Origin: Paracoccaceae bacterium
GTDB taxonomy: Bacteria; Pseudomonadota; Alphaproteobacteria; Rhodobacterales; Rhodobacteraceae
Reading direction: 5' to 3'
Assembly: GCA_007121115.1 (NCBI GenBank)
Contig: SKMI01000199.1
Location: 1-15,395 of the forward strand
Length of the DNA stretch: 15,395 nt
The notes beneath the pieces were generated by a model. It searched no databases. It was given only the letters and a program-made list of their open reading frames with translations, and was not told the DNA's origin. A program made the translations under genes and the position numbers. This document shows, piece by piece, positions 1-7,013 of this stretch. Positions within the stretch are counted from its first letter, which is position 1, and the number at the start of each line of letters is the position of its first letter.

Positions 1-489
1 CACGATGTCGCGCGTGATGGGTCCGGCGAAGCGCAGCATCACGGTCCCGTCCCCGGCGATCACATAGGTCTCGGGCACGCCGTACAGGCCCCAGTCCAGC
101 GCCATGCGGCCATTGGCGTCGGCACCGATGGCCGCGAAGGGATCGCCCAGTTCATCGAGGAAATCCAGCGCCCGGCCCGGATCGTCGCGGTAGTTCACGC
201 CATAGACCGGCACTTCCTGCGCCAGGTCCTCCAGCAGCGGATGCTCGGCGCGGCAGGGCGCGCACCAGCTGGCCCAGTAGTTCACCAGCTTCACCTCGCC
301 ATCGCGCAAGGTCGCGTCATCAAACAGCGTCTTGCCCTCAAGCTCGGTCAGCACCACGGGCGGCGCCGGTTGGCCCTCGCGCGCGGAAGGCAGGCTGTCG
401 CGGTCCTCGCGCAGGTTGCCGAAGTAGAAGAGCGCCGCCAGCGCCAGAAACATCAGCGGCGGCAGCGCCATGAGGGGTTTGAACTTCAT
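1..489 (-). CDS. ccmG: Thiol:disulfide interchange protein CcmG/DsbE (3' end cut by window)
   Basis: This is a membrane-anchored periplasmic thioredoxin-like protein that reduces the CXXCH cysteines of apocytochrome c before heme attachment. Translating back from the ATG at 489 gives 163 residues before the window edge. Family members are about 175-185 residues, so roughly 15-20 C-terminal residues are missing. Residues 5-23 form one hydrophobic N-terminal anchor. The redox motif WCAPC lies at 75-79, followed by RAEHP, and the cis-proline loop is GVPET at about 137-141. The start overlaps the ccmD stop as ATGA, which fixes it. It is the last visible gene of the ccmABCDG operon and is equivalent to helX of Rhodobacter capsulatus. 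The identification is firm; only the C-terminus is unseen. Confidence 0.95.
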   Translation of the reverse strand, partial: MKFKPLMALPPLMFLALAALFYFGNLREDRDSLPSAREGQPAPPVVLTELEGKTLFDDATLRDGEVKLVNYWASWCAPCRAEHPLLEDLAQEVPVYGVNYRDDPGRALDFLDELGDPFAAIGADANGRMALDWGLYGVPETYVIAGDGTVMLRFAGPITRDIV

Positions 490-644
490 CGCTTGCGTTC
501 CTGTCTCTGTTCCACCGCATCCAGTTGCGCCCGCACCGCGCGCGCCCGCAGCCAGTACCAGCCGACGGTCCCCGCCAGCAGCACCAGCGACACGCCATAG
601 GCCGACAGCACCTCGACCGCATAACGTCCCAGATCGGGCATCAT
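486..644 (-). CDS. ccmD: Heme exporter subunit CcmD
   Basis: This is a 52-residue single-pass membrane protein. In the family, CcmD stabilises the CcmC-CcmE complex and is needed to release holo-CcmE from CcmABC. The sequence starts MMPDLGRYAVEVLSAYG, has one hydrophobic segment at about residues 15-31, and ends in a charged, Arg/Glu/Gln-rich cytoplasmic helix. This is the usual CcmD layout. The length equals that of orf52 (helD) in Rhodobacter capsulatus. I chose the first of two consecutive ATG codons because it overlaps the ccmC stop as ATGA. The stop overlaps the ccmG start in the same way. Sequence conservation in this family is low, so the call rests on context, size and topology. Confidence 0.9.
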   Translation of the reverse strand: MMPDLGRYAVEVLSAYGVSLVLLAGTVGWYWLRARAVRAQLDAVEQRQERKR

Positions 645-1372
645 GTCATCCGCTCCCGCGCCACCAGCGCCTGCATCCGGCGCGCGCGGATTTCCGTGCG
701 CGTCCCCGCCAGCACCAACGCCACGAAGATCAGCGCGAACCCGGTCATCGATACGTAGAGCGGCGCCTTGTAGGCCCAGTCGACCCGCGTTCCCGGCGCC
801 AGCGACAGCGAGGCCCCCTGATGCAGCCCCTGGGACCAAAAGAACGCCGCGTAGCGCGAAAGCAGGGCGAATACCGTCCCCACCAGGCACAGCACCGCCG
901 TCAGGTCAGCGCCGGTGTCGGGGTCCTCGATCGCCGACCAGAGCGCGATATAGCCCAGGTAGAACAGGAACAGGATCAGGAAGCTGGTCAGCCGCGGGTC
1001 CCAGGCCCACCAGGTCCCCCACATGGGCTGGCCCCAGACCGCCCCGGTAAAGAGCGCGATCATCGTCATCACCATGCCCACCGGCGCCGCCGCCTTCGCC
1101 GCCAGCGCGCTGACGTGATGCCGCCGCACCACCCAGATGAGCGAGGCCACCAGCATCATGATCCACGCATTGATCGCCATCAGCGCCGAAGGCACATGCA
1201 GGAATATGATCTTGACCGTCGACCCCTGCCGAAAGTCATCGGGGGTGAAGAAGAATCCCCAGATCAGCCCCGTGGCCGTGACCACCAGCGCCGCAGCCGC
1301 AACGACCGGCAGCAGCCAGTCGGTGGTGCGCATGAAGCGGCGCGGATTGGCGTATTCCCAGAAGCTTGACAT
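641..1372 (-). CDS. ccmC: Heme exporter/handling protein CcmC
   Basis: CcmC is an integral inner-membrane protein that presents heme on the periplasmic side for covalent attachment to CcmE. The product has 243 residues, a normal length, with about six hydrophobic segments. The tryptophan-rich signature of heme-handling proteins is visible as WGTWWAWDPRLT at residues 118-129. Two histidines sit where the family places its heme ligands: H59 in FLHVPSAL and H184 in QGLHQGAS. The ATG at 1372 is supported by a Shine-Dalgarno-like AGGTGA seven bases upstream (plus-strand 1380-1385). The gene is preceded by a 53-bp gap after ccmB, the only real gap in the ccm operon, and followed by a 4-bp overlap with ccmD. 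Confidence 0.96.
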   Translation of the reverse strand: MSSFWEYANPRRFMRTTDWLLPVVAAAALVVTATGLIWGFFFTPDDFRQGSTVKIIFLHVPSALMAINAWIMMLVASLIWVVRRHHVSALAAKAAAPVGMVMTMIALFTGAVWGQPMWGTWWAWDPRLTSFLILFLFYLGYIALWSAIEDPDTGADLTAVLCLVGTVFALLSRYAAFFWSQGLHQGASLSLAPGTRVDWAYKAPLYVSMTGFALIFVALVLAGTRTEIRARRMQALVARERMT

Positions 1373-1395
1373 CGCTTGATCACCTATCGATCGGG

Positions 1396-1430
1396 GGTGA
1401 GGCGCTCAATTGAAAGCGTTGGCGCTCACC
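1396..1430 (-). other. Inverted repeat in the ccmB-ccmC gap
   Basis: GGTGAG at 1396-1401 pairs with CTCACC at 1425-1430. The stem extends by CGC/GCG if one G is bulged, giving about 9 bp around a 15-base loop. It covers the ccmB stop codon and ends shortly before the ccmC Shine-Dalgarno sequence. It could stabilise the ccmAB part of the mRNA or modulate ccmC translation. There is no U-tract, so a full terminator is unlikely. Confidence 0.4.
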
Positions 1431-2082
1431 GAAGGTTTATCCGGATCACGGCGGCCGAGGCGAAGGGCAGGATCGCCACCGACCCCGCCGTGATCCCGGC
1501 CAGCAACAAAAGCGCTGTCTGCACCGGCAGCCCCGCCGCGCCGCGCGTCACCACCTCGGCCCCGAAGACCAGCGTGGGGATGTAGAGCGGCAGCACCAGC
1601 AGGGACAGCAGCAGCCCGCCGCGTTTCAGCCCCACGGTCAGCGCCGCCCCGAAAGTGCCGATCACCGACAGCGCCGGCGTGCCTAGCAGGAGCGAGAGCA
1701 CCAGCCAGCCGAACGCCTCTCCCGGCAGGTTCAGCAGCACGCCCAGCAGGGGCGCGGCCAGCACCAGCGGCAGGCCCGTGGTGATCCAGTGCGCCAAGGC
1801 CTTGATGCTGACCACCCCCTCCAGCGGGATCGGCGCCGTCGCCAGCAGATCGAGCGAGCCGTCTTCCCAGTCCAGCGCGAAAATGCGGTCCAGCGACAAG
1901 AGGCACGCCAGCAACGCCCCCACCCACAGCACGCCGGGCGCGATGGCCGCCAGCACCGCCGGTTCCGGCCCCACCCCCAGCGGCACCAGCACGGCGAGGA
2001 TCAGGAAGAACGCCAGCCCCAGTCCGAAGCCCCCGCCCGCGCGGATCGCCAGCCGCAGGTCACGGGTCAGCAGCGCGATCAC
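1426..2082 (-). CDS. ccmB: Heme exporter permease CcmB
   Basis: This 218-residue inner-membrane protein is the transmembrane partner of the ATPase CcmA. The CcmAB complex uses ATP hydrolysis to release heme-loaded CcmE from CcmC. The sequence begins MIALLTRDLRLAIRAGGG, a typical CcmB start, and shows about six hydrophobic segments plus the family-like stretch DWEDGSLDLLATAPIPLEG near residues 70-88. The start overlaps the ccmA stop as ATGA. The stop codon lies within an inverted repeat that spans the gap to ccmC. Length, topology and operon position all agree with ccmB. Confidence 0.95.
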   Translation of the reverse strand: MIALLTRDLRLAIRAGGGFGLGLAFFLILAVLVPLGVGPEPAVLAAIAPGVLWVGALLACLLSLDRIFALDWEDGSLDLLATAPIPLEGVVSIKALAHWITTGLPLVLAAPLLGVLLNLPGEAFGWLVLSLLLGTPALSVIGTFGAALTVGLKRGGLLLSLLVLPLYIPTLVFGAEVVTRGAAGLPVQTALLLLAGITAGSVAILPFASAAVIRINLR

Positions 2083-2705
2083 AGGAAGGCCTCGTCAAAC
2101 CCGTCGCCTTGCCCCGGCGCGGGGGCGCGCGCCTTGAAGGGCGTCAGGTCCAGCATCTGCGCCTCGGGCAGGCCAAGGTCGATATGAGTGGCGATCAGCG
2201 CGAGTCCCCCCGCCGCCAGATGCGCGCGCACCACATCGGCAAACAGCGCGACCGAGGCCGCGTCCAGCGACACCGTGGGCTCGTCCAGCATCCACACCGG
2301 CCGCCCCGTGACCAGAAGCCGCGCCAGCCCCAGCCGCCGCTTCTGCCCGGCGGAGAGGTTCAGCGCCGCGCGGTCGGCCAGATCGCGCAGGTTCATGCGC
2401 GCCATGGCCCCTTCCACATCGCCGCCGCCATAGATCGCGGCCCAGAACGCCAGGTTTTCGCGCACGCTGAGCGTGGCCTTCAGCCCGTCGGCATGGGCGG
2501 CGTAGGCGATGGCATCGGGGGGCAGATCGACCGACCCCGCCAGCGGCGGCTGCAACCCGGCCAGCGTACGCAGAAGCGTGGTCTTGCCGCTGCCGTTCGG
2601 CCCGCGCAGGATCAGCGCCTGCCCCGCCGTCAGGTGCAGCGACAGCGCCTCCAGCAGCGGCACGCCGCCCCGGGCGACGGCCAGATTATCGACTCGGATC
2701 TCCAC
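2079..2705 (-). CDS. ccmA: Cytochrome c maturation ABC transporter ATPase CcmA
   Basis: This is the ATP-binding subunit of the CcmAB complex, on the cytoplasmic face of the inner membrane. The 208 residues are normal for CcmA. Walker A is GPNGSGKTT (35-43). The signature loop is LSAGQ (117-121) followed by KRR, the form typical of CcmA rather than LSGGQ. Walker B is VWMLDEP (137-143), and the switch histidine is H174 in IATHID. The start is a GTG at 2705. No upstream start codon or strong ribosome binding site is visible, so this start is likely but not certain. It is the first gene of the ccm operon and is divergent from the metal-transport operon. It overlaps ccmB by 4 bp. Confidence 0.95.
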   Translation of the reverse strand: MEIRVDNLAVARGGVPLLEALSLHLTAGQALILRGPNGSGKTTLLRTLAGLQPPLAGSVDLPPDAIAYAAHADGLKATLSVRENLAFWAAIYGGGDVEGAMARMNLRDLADRAALNLSAGQKRRLGLARLLVTGRPVWMLDEPTVSLDAASVALFADVVRAHLAAGGLALIATHIDLGLPEAQMLDLTPFKARAPAPGQGDGFDEAFL

Positions 2706-2760
2706 GGGCGCTGGCTTAGCGGGTTTTCGTGGGCGCGGGAAGCGGCAGCGCTCGCGGCGC

Positions 2761-2789
2761 TTGACCGCACGGTTTGTTGCGACTAATTC
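2761..2789 (+). promoter_or_regulatory. Putative sigma-70-type promoter of the metal-uptake operon
   Basis: A good -35 hexamer, TTGACC (2761-2766), is followed after exactly 17 bases by TAATTC (2784-2789), a weak -10. It lies about 33 bp upstream of the troA start and its -10 falls inside the Fur-like palindrome, an arrangement expected for repression by metal-loaded regulator. The -10 match is poor, so the exact promoter is tentative. No convincing separate promoter for ccmA is visible on the other strand. Confidence 0.4.
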
Positions 2790-2798
2790 TCATTTGCA
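2778..2798 (+). promoter_or_regulatory. Fur-superfamily operator-like palindrome (Mur/Fur type)
   Basis: A 21-bp AT-rich imperfect palindrome begins TGC and ends GCA. Thirteen of the 21 positions match their reverse complement; the core is ACTAATTCTCATTT. It stands out in a very GC-rich region. Fur/Mur boxes of alphaproteobacteria in front of manganese and iron uptake genes have this general shape (from memory), whereas the alphaproteobacterial Zur box (GTTATA-TATAAC type) does not fit. It overlaps the predicted -10, so repression under metal sufficiency is inferred. It could also affect the divergent ccmA. Confidence 0.55.
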
Positions 2799-2821
2799 TG
2801 AACACCAAGCGGAGAGACCCC

Positions 2822-3793
2822 ATGCGATATACCATCCTCGCCTCAGCCTTCGCGCTGACCTTGGCCACCCCCGCCGCCTCTGAATCCCCACCCCTGCCCG
2901 TCCTCGCCACCGTCGGCATGATCGCCGATGTGGCCGAAAACGTGGCCGGAGACTGCGTGGCGGTCGAAACCCTGATCGGCCCCGGCGTGGACCCGCATGA
3001 TTACAGCGCCACGCCCTCGGACGTGCGGCGGTTGGAGGCGGCAGAGCTGGTCTTCTACGTCCACCCGGCGCTGGAGGAACAACTCGCCCGCGTGCTGGAG
3101 CGCTTCGGCGCCCGCGTGCCTACTGTGGGCGTGCTGGAAGCCGCGCTGGACGCGGGCGCGCTGCTCGATGACCCCGACGCACCCGGCACCGTGGACCCGC
3201 ATATCTGGATGGACGTGGCGCGCTGGGCGCGAATCGCCCCGGTCATCGCCGAGGCCGTGGCCGACCAGCGCCCGGACTGCGCCGAGGCGATGGAGCCGCG
3301 GCTCGCGGCCTACACCGCGCAACTCGATGCGCTGCACGGCTGGGTGGCCGAGGCCATTGCCACGATCCCCGAAGGCCAGCGCCTGCTGGTCACCGCGCAT
3401 GATGCCTTCGAATACTATGCCGATGCCTACGGGATGGAGGCGTCCGAGGCGATCGAGGGCATCTCCAGCGCCTCGGAAGCCGCCATCGCCGATATCCGCG
3501 AAGTCGCCGATTTCGTGGTGGACCGCGGCGTCGGCGCTGTCTTCGTGGAAACCACCATCAGCCCCCGCACCATCGAGGCGCTGGTGGCCGAGGTGCGCGC
3601 GCGCGGCCATGACGTGGTGATCGGCGGCGAGCTGTTCTCGGACGCCATGGGCGATCCGGGCACGCCGGGCGGCACCTACATCGGAATGATCGCCGCCAAC
3701 ACCGCCACCATCACCCGCGCGCTCGGCGGTGCCCTGCCACCCCTGCCCGAGGCGCTGGCGGGTCTGCCGGAACTGGCAGGGCACACGGACTGA
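2822..3793 (+). CDS. troA: Metal ABC transporter periplasmic binding protein (TroA/SitA-like)
   Basis: This is the periplasmic solute-binding protein of a cluster A-I (Zn/Mn/Fe) ABC importer. From the ATG at 2822, with GGAGAG at 2811-2816, the protein has 323 residues. It begins with a signal peptide, MRYTILASAFALTLATPAAS, probably cut near residue 20. The likely metal ligands are H59 (GVDPHDY), H127 (VDPHIW), H193 (TAHDAF) and D274 (LFSDAMG). This His-His-His-Asp set resembles TroA more than the His-His-Glu-Asp set of the Mn-specific PsaA/MntC proteins. There is no His-rich loop of the kind common in ZnuA. A TTG at 2774 would extend the frame upstream but lies before the ribosome binding site and inside the operator. 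The substrate (Mn, Zn or Fe) cannot be fixed from sequence; the Mur/Fur-like operator favours Mn or Fe. The name sitA would be equally valid. Confidence 0.88.
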   Translation: MRYTILASAFALTLATPAASESPPLPVLATVGMIADVAENVAGDCVAVETLIGPGVDPHDYSATPSDVRRLEAAELVFYVHPALEEQLARVLERFGARVPTVGVLEAALDAGALLDDPDAPGTVDPHIWMDVARWARIAPVIAEAVADQRPDCAEAMEPRLAAYTAQLDALHGWVAEAIATIPEGQRLLVTAHDAFEYYADAYGMEASEAIEGISSASEAAIADIREVADFVVDRGVGAVFVETTISPRTIEALVAEVRARGHDVVIGGELFSDAMGDPGTPGGTYIGMIAANTATITRALGGALPPLPEALAGLPELAGHTD

Positions 3794-3807
3794 GCCATAT
3801 CCGCCCT

Positions 3808-3842
3808 TGCGGGCAGACGCGTTTCCCCGCAGCCTGCCCGCA
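3808..3842 (+). other. Intra-operon hairpin between troA and troB
   Basis: A perfect 9-bp inverted repeat, TGCGGGCAG (3808-3816) and CTGCCCGCA (3834-3842), encloses a 17-base loop in the 72-bp gap after troA. No U-run follows. Such stems often protect the 3' end of the binding-protein mRNA or partly end transcription, so that more binding protein than ATPase or permease is made. That role is inferred here. Confidence 0.5.
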
Positions 3843-3865
3843 CGCGACCCCGGAGCGGAAGCCCC

Positions 3866-4654
3866 ATGACCGACACCCCCGACGCCCCCCTGCACGAGCC
3901 GCAATTCGCGCTTCATGTCGAGGATCTGACCGTCACCTATGGCGATATCCCGGCGCTGTGGGACATTGACATCGACATTCCCCCCGGGGTCATGGCGGCG
4001 GTGGTGGGACCGAACGGGTCGGGCAAATCGACGCTCCTGAAGGCCGTGCTGGGGCTGGTGCGCCCGGTCGCCGGGCATGTGCGGCTGTTCGGGCGGCCCA
4101 TGCGGGCGATGCGCGGGCGCGTGGCCTATGTCCCGCAACGCTCGGCGGTTGACTGGGATTTCCCCGCCTCGGCGCTGGATGTGGTGCTGATGGGGATGTA
4201 CCGGCAGATCGGCTGGTTGCGCCGCCCCGGGGCTGTGCATTGCACTCGCGCAACGGAAGCGCTGCGGCAGGTCGGGCTGGAGGATTACGCCACCCGCCAG
4301 ATCAGCCAGCTTTCCGGCGGCCAGCAGCAGCGCGTCTTCATCGCCCGCGCACTGGTGCAGGAGGCGGACATCCTGATGCTGGACGAACCCATGGCCGGGG
4401 TCGACGCCACCACCGAAGCCGTGATCATCGACCTTCTGCGGGACCTGCAGGCGCAGGGGCGCACGGTGATCGTGGTCCATCATGACCTGACCACGCTGCG
4501 GCGGTATTTCGACTGGCTGGTGATGCTCAACCGCCGGGTGGTGGCGCAGGGGCCGGTGGCGCAGGTCTACACCGCCGAGAACCTGCGCCGCGCCTATGGC
4601 GGACAGCTTGCGGTGATCGAGGCGGCCGATATCGCCGAGACCCCCGCGCCATGA
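3866..4654 (+). CDS. troB: Metal ABC transporter ATPase (TroB/SitB-like)
   Basis: This cytoplasmic ATPase powers the Tro/Sit-type metal importer. The 262-residue protein has Walker A GPNGSGKST (48-56), the Q-loop in YVPQR (88-92), signature LSGGQ (149-153) followed by QQR, Walker B ILMLDEP (169-175) and the H-loop histidine in VVHHD (203-207). The segment QRSAVDWDFPASALDVVLMG (91-110) is typical of the Mn/Zn/Fe-type ATPases. The ATG at 3866 has GGAG at 3852-3855 and GGAAG at 3857-3861 in front. It is separated from troA by a hairpin-bearing gap and overlaps the first permease by 4 bp (ATGA). Confidence 0.93.
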   Translation: MTDTPDAPLHEPQFALHVEDLTVTYGDIPALWDIDIDIPPGVMAAVVGPNGSGKSTLLKAVLGLVRPVAGHVRLFGRPMRAMRGRVAYVPQRSAVDWDFPASALDVVLMGMYRQIGWLRRPGAVHCTRATEALRQVGLEDYATRQISQLSGGQQQRVFIARALVQEADILMLDEPMAGVDATTEAVIIDLLRDLQAQGRTVIVVHHDLTTLRRYFDWLVMLNRRVVAQGPVAQVYTAENLRRAYGGQLAVIEAADIAETPAP

Positions 4655-5778
4655 GCGCGCTCTGGGACCTTCTGCAAAGCGATATCGTCCGCACCGTGAT
4701 GCTGGGCGCGGCAACCCTAGGCGGCCTGAGCGGGATGCTCGGCGCCTTCGCGGTGCTGCGCAAGCAGAGCCTGCTGGGCGACACGCTCAGCCACGCCGCC
4801 CTGCCCGGTGTCTGCATCGGCTTTCTGGTCGCGGGCAGCCGCGATCTGGGTGCGATCCTGCTGGGCGCCTTCGCCTCGGGCGCGCTGGCGGCCCTGTCGG
4901 TGCTGGCCATCGGGCGACTGACGCGGCTGAAGACCGATGCCGCGCTGGGTGTGGTGCTCAGCGTCTTCTTCGCCGTGGGCGTGGTGCTGCTGACCGTGGC
5001 GCAGGGGCGCGGGGGCGCGGCGCAGGCAGGGTTGTCGACCTTCCTATTCGGACAGGCGGCGGCGATCCTGCGCTCCGATCTGTGGATCATGGGCGGCGCG
5101 GCGCTGGCCGCACTGGTGCTGGTGCTGGCGCTGTGGAAGGAGTTCAAGCTGGTCAGCTTCGACCCGGACGCGGCGGCGGCGCAGGGCCTGCCGGTGACGG
5201 TGATCGAGGCCACGATGACCGTCATGGTCGCTATCGCCATCGTGGTGGGGCTGCAACTGGTGGGCGTGATCCTGATGGTAGCGCTGCTGATTGCCCCGGC
5301 GGCAGCGGCGCGGCAATGGACCGGCTCGCTCGGCGCGATGGTGGCCCTCTCGGCGGGGTTCGGCGCGGTGGCGGGGGTGACCGGCGCGCTGGTCAGCGCC
5401 ACCGCGCGGGGGCTCAGCACCGGGCCGGTGGTGGTTCTGGTGGCCAGCGGGATCGTGCTCGTTTCGCTCCTGCTGGCGCCGCGCCGGGGGCTTGTGGCGC
5501 AGGCGCTGCGGCGCCGTGCCATGCTGCGCCAGCAGGGAGACGAAAGACTCTTGCTGACCGTGCAGGCGCTGGCGCAGCATCACGCGGATCGCGATTTCCC
5601 CGCCGAACAGGGGATGCTGGACGCCTGGCACCGCGGCCCCACCGGCGCGGCCCTGCGCAGGTTGCAGGTGCAGGGGCTGCTGGACCCGGCGCGCCACCCG
5701 CCCGAGACCACGCCCCACTGGCGCCTGACAAAGGCTGGCCACGCCGAAGCCGACCGCCTGAGCGAGCGTGACCCATGA
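4651..5778 (+). CDS. troC: Metal ABC transporter permease with winged-helix-like C-terminal tail (TroC/SitC-like)
   Basis: This inner-membrane permease belongs to the ABC-3 family. Residues 1-278 show the usual hydrophobic segments and the conserved motif LLGDTLSHAALPG (41-53). Family members normally end near 280-300 residues, but this one has 375. The extra 281-375 segment is hydrophilic and begins with an Arg-rich linker (ALRRRAMLRQQ). It contains helices and ends in WRLTKAGHAEADRL (357-370), a pattern seen in the wing and last helix of winged-helix proteins. I infer a small soluble cytoplasmic domain of unknown role. Length resembles longer TroC/TroD-type permeases. The start overlaps troB, and the stop overlaps the second permease, both as ATGA. 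Confidence 0.9.
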   Translation: MSALWDLLQSDIVRTVMLGAATLGGLSGMLGAFAVLRKQSLLGDTLSHAALPGVCIGFLVAGSRDLGAILLGAFASGALAALSVLAIGRLTRLKTDAALGVVLSVFFAVGVVLLTVAQGRGGAAQAGLSTFLFGQAAAILRSDLWIMGGAALAALVLVLALWKEFKLVSFDPDAAAAQGLPVTVIEATMTVMVAIAIVVGLQLVGVILMVALLIAPAAAARQWTGSLGAMVALSAGFGAVAGVTGALVSATARGLSTGPVVVLVASGIVLVSLLLAPRRGLVAQALRRRAMLRQQGDERLLLTVQALAQHHADRDFPAEQGMLDAWHRGPTGAALRRLQVQGLLDPARHPPETTPHWRLTKAGHAEADRLSERDP

Positions 5779-6887
5779 TGGTGGCCCTGTTCGAAAACAT
5801 CACCGCCATGATCGTGCTGACCGGCGTGCTGGTGGCACTGGCCGCCGCGCTGCCGGGCACGTTTCTGGTATTGCGCGGCTCGGCCATGCTGACGGACGCG
5901 ATCAGCCACGCCATCGTGCTGGGCATCGTGCTGGTGTTCCTGGCGACCGGCGCGCTGTCCGGGCCGGTGCAACTGGCGGGCGCGGCGCTGGCCGGGCTGG
6001 CCACCGTGGCGCTTTCGGAACTGCTGGCGCGCACGCGGCTGGTGGCCATGGACGCGGCCATCGGGCTGGTGTTCCCGGCGCTCTTTGCGCTGGGCGTGCT
6101 GCTGATCAACCTTTTCGCCCGCGATGTGCATCTGGACGAACACACGGTGCTGCTGGGCGAGATCGGCTTTGTCTGGCTGGACACCCGCCCGGTGGCGGGG
6201 GCCGAAGTGCCGCTCGCGGTGCTGTCGCTCGCCGCCGTTCTGACGCTGAACGCAGGCTTCGTGGCGCTGTTCTGGAAGGAGCTGAAACTCGCCGTCTTCG
6301 ACCCGGCGCTGGCGGCGGCGCTGGGGTTTGCACCCGCGCTGGTGATCGGCGCGCTGCTGACGCTGACCTCGGTCACGGCGGTGGCGGCCTTCGATGCGGT
6401 GGGGGCCATCCTGTTCATCGCCTTTGTGATCGTGCCGCCTGCAACGGCGGCGCTGCTGACCCGGCGGCTGGGGCGGATGCTGGCGCTGGCGATGGCGGTG
6501 GGGGTGGGCTCGGCGCTCTCGGGCTACGCGCTGGCGCTGCGCTGGGACGTGTCCATCGGCGGGATGATGGCGGCCATGACCGGGGCGTTTTTCCTCGCCG
6601 CACTTGTCTTCGCCCCGGAACAGGGCATGCTGGCGCAAGCGCTGGGACGCCGCAGTGCCCGAGCCGACCGCGACGCGGCGGCCCTGGTGGTGCATCTGGC
6701 GCAGAACGCCAAGGCGGGCGCGGCGGATACGCTGGACGCGCTGGTCTCGAACCTGCGCTGGCCCGAGCCGCGCGCCCGCGCGGCGGTGCTGCGGGCGCTG
6801 GATCGCGGGCTGGTGCAGCGCGCCGACGCGCATCTGCGCCTGACCGACAAGGGCGCGGCCACCGCGCGGCAACTGGCGCAGCGCTGA
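5775..6887 (+). CDS. troD: Second metal ABC transporter permease with winged-helix-like tail (TroD/SitD-like)
   Basis: This is the second ABC-3 family permease; with TroC it would form the membrane channel of the importer. The protein has 370 residues. Residues 1-282 contain the membrane segments and the family motif MLTDAISHAIVLG (38-50). The tail, about 285-370, is soluble and again begins GMLAQALGRRSARADRD and ends LRLTDKGAATARQL (354-367). The PEQGMLAQALGRR segment here and the PRRGLVAQALRRR segment in TroC align, so the tails are homologous between the two permeases. I chose the first of two ATGs because it overlaps the troC stop as ATGA. It is the last gene of the operon and converges on the flagellar genes. 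Confidence 0.9.
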   Translation: MMVALFENITAMIVLTGVLVALAAALPGTFLVLRGSAMLTDAISHAIVLGIVLVFLATGALSGPVQLAGAALAGLATVALSELLARTRLVAMDAAIGLVFPALFALGVLLINLFARDVHLDEHTVLLGEIGFVWLDTRPVAGAEVPLAVLSLAAVLTLNAGFVALFWKELKLAVFDPALAAALGFAPALVIGALLTLTSVTAVAAFDAVGAILFIAFVIVPPATAALLTRRLGRMLALAMAVGVGSALSGYALALRWDVSIGGMMAAMTGAFFLAALVFAPEQGMLAQALGRRSARADRDAAALVVHLAQNAKAGAADTLDALVSNLRWPEPRARAAVLRALDRGLVQRADAHLRLTDKGAATARQLAQR

Positions 6888-6930
6888 AGAACGCGCCATC
6901 GGGATGCTGCAACTTCTGCGTCCGCTCACC

Positions 6931-6952
6931 GTCCGGCGCGCTGGCGCCGGAC
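6931..6952. terminator. Strong hairpin between convergent operons, probable terminator
   Basis: GTCCGGCGC (6931-6939) and GCGCCGGAC (6944-6952) form a perfect 9-bp stem with the 4-base loop GCTG, 44 bp after the troD stop. It can fold in RNA from either strand, so it may end both the metal operon and the flagellar transcript arriving from the other side. No T-run follows on either strand, so it may need Rho or act mainly as an mRNA-stabilising stem. Confidence 0.55.
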
Positions 6953-7001
6953 AGCGCCCCCGAAGTGCCATGGGTGGGTGGCGGGGCGCTGAGGGGGCGC
7001 T
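6953..7001. repeat. GC-rich inverted repeats with two alternative right arms
   Basis: AGCGCCCCC (6953-6961) can pair with GGGGGCGCT (6993-7001, 9 bp) or, with 8 bp, with GGGGCGCT (6983-6990). The repeats directly follow the 6931-6952 hairpin and fill the rest of the convergent intergenic region. They are probably part of the same bidirectional terminator. The function is inferred only from position. Confidence 0.4.
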
Positions 7002-7013
7002 TCCTGCACCGCG

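Noticed and set aside
2774..2821. Upstream TTG start for the metal-binding protein
   Set aside because: It would place the start inside the operator and before the GGAGAG ribosome binding site, and would put extra residues ahead of a clear signal peptide.
2843..4714. 623-codon minus-strand open frame antisense to troA and troB
   Set aside because: His/Arg/Gly-rich shadow of two well-supported genes on the other strand; long antisense frames are expected at this GC content.
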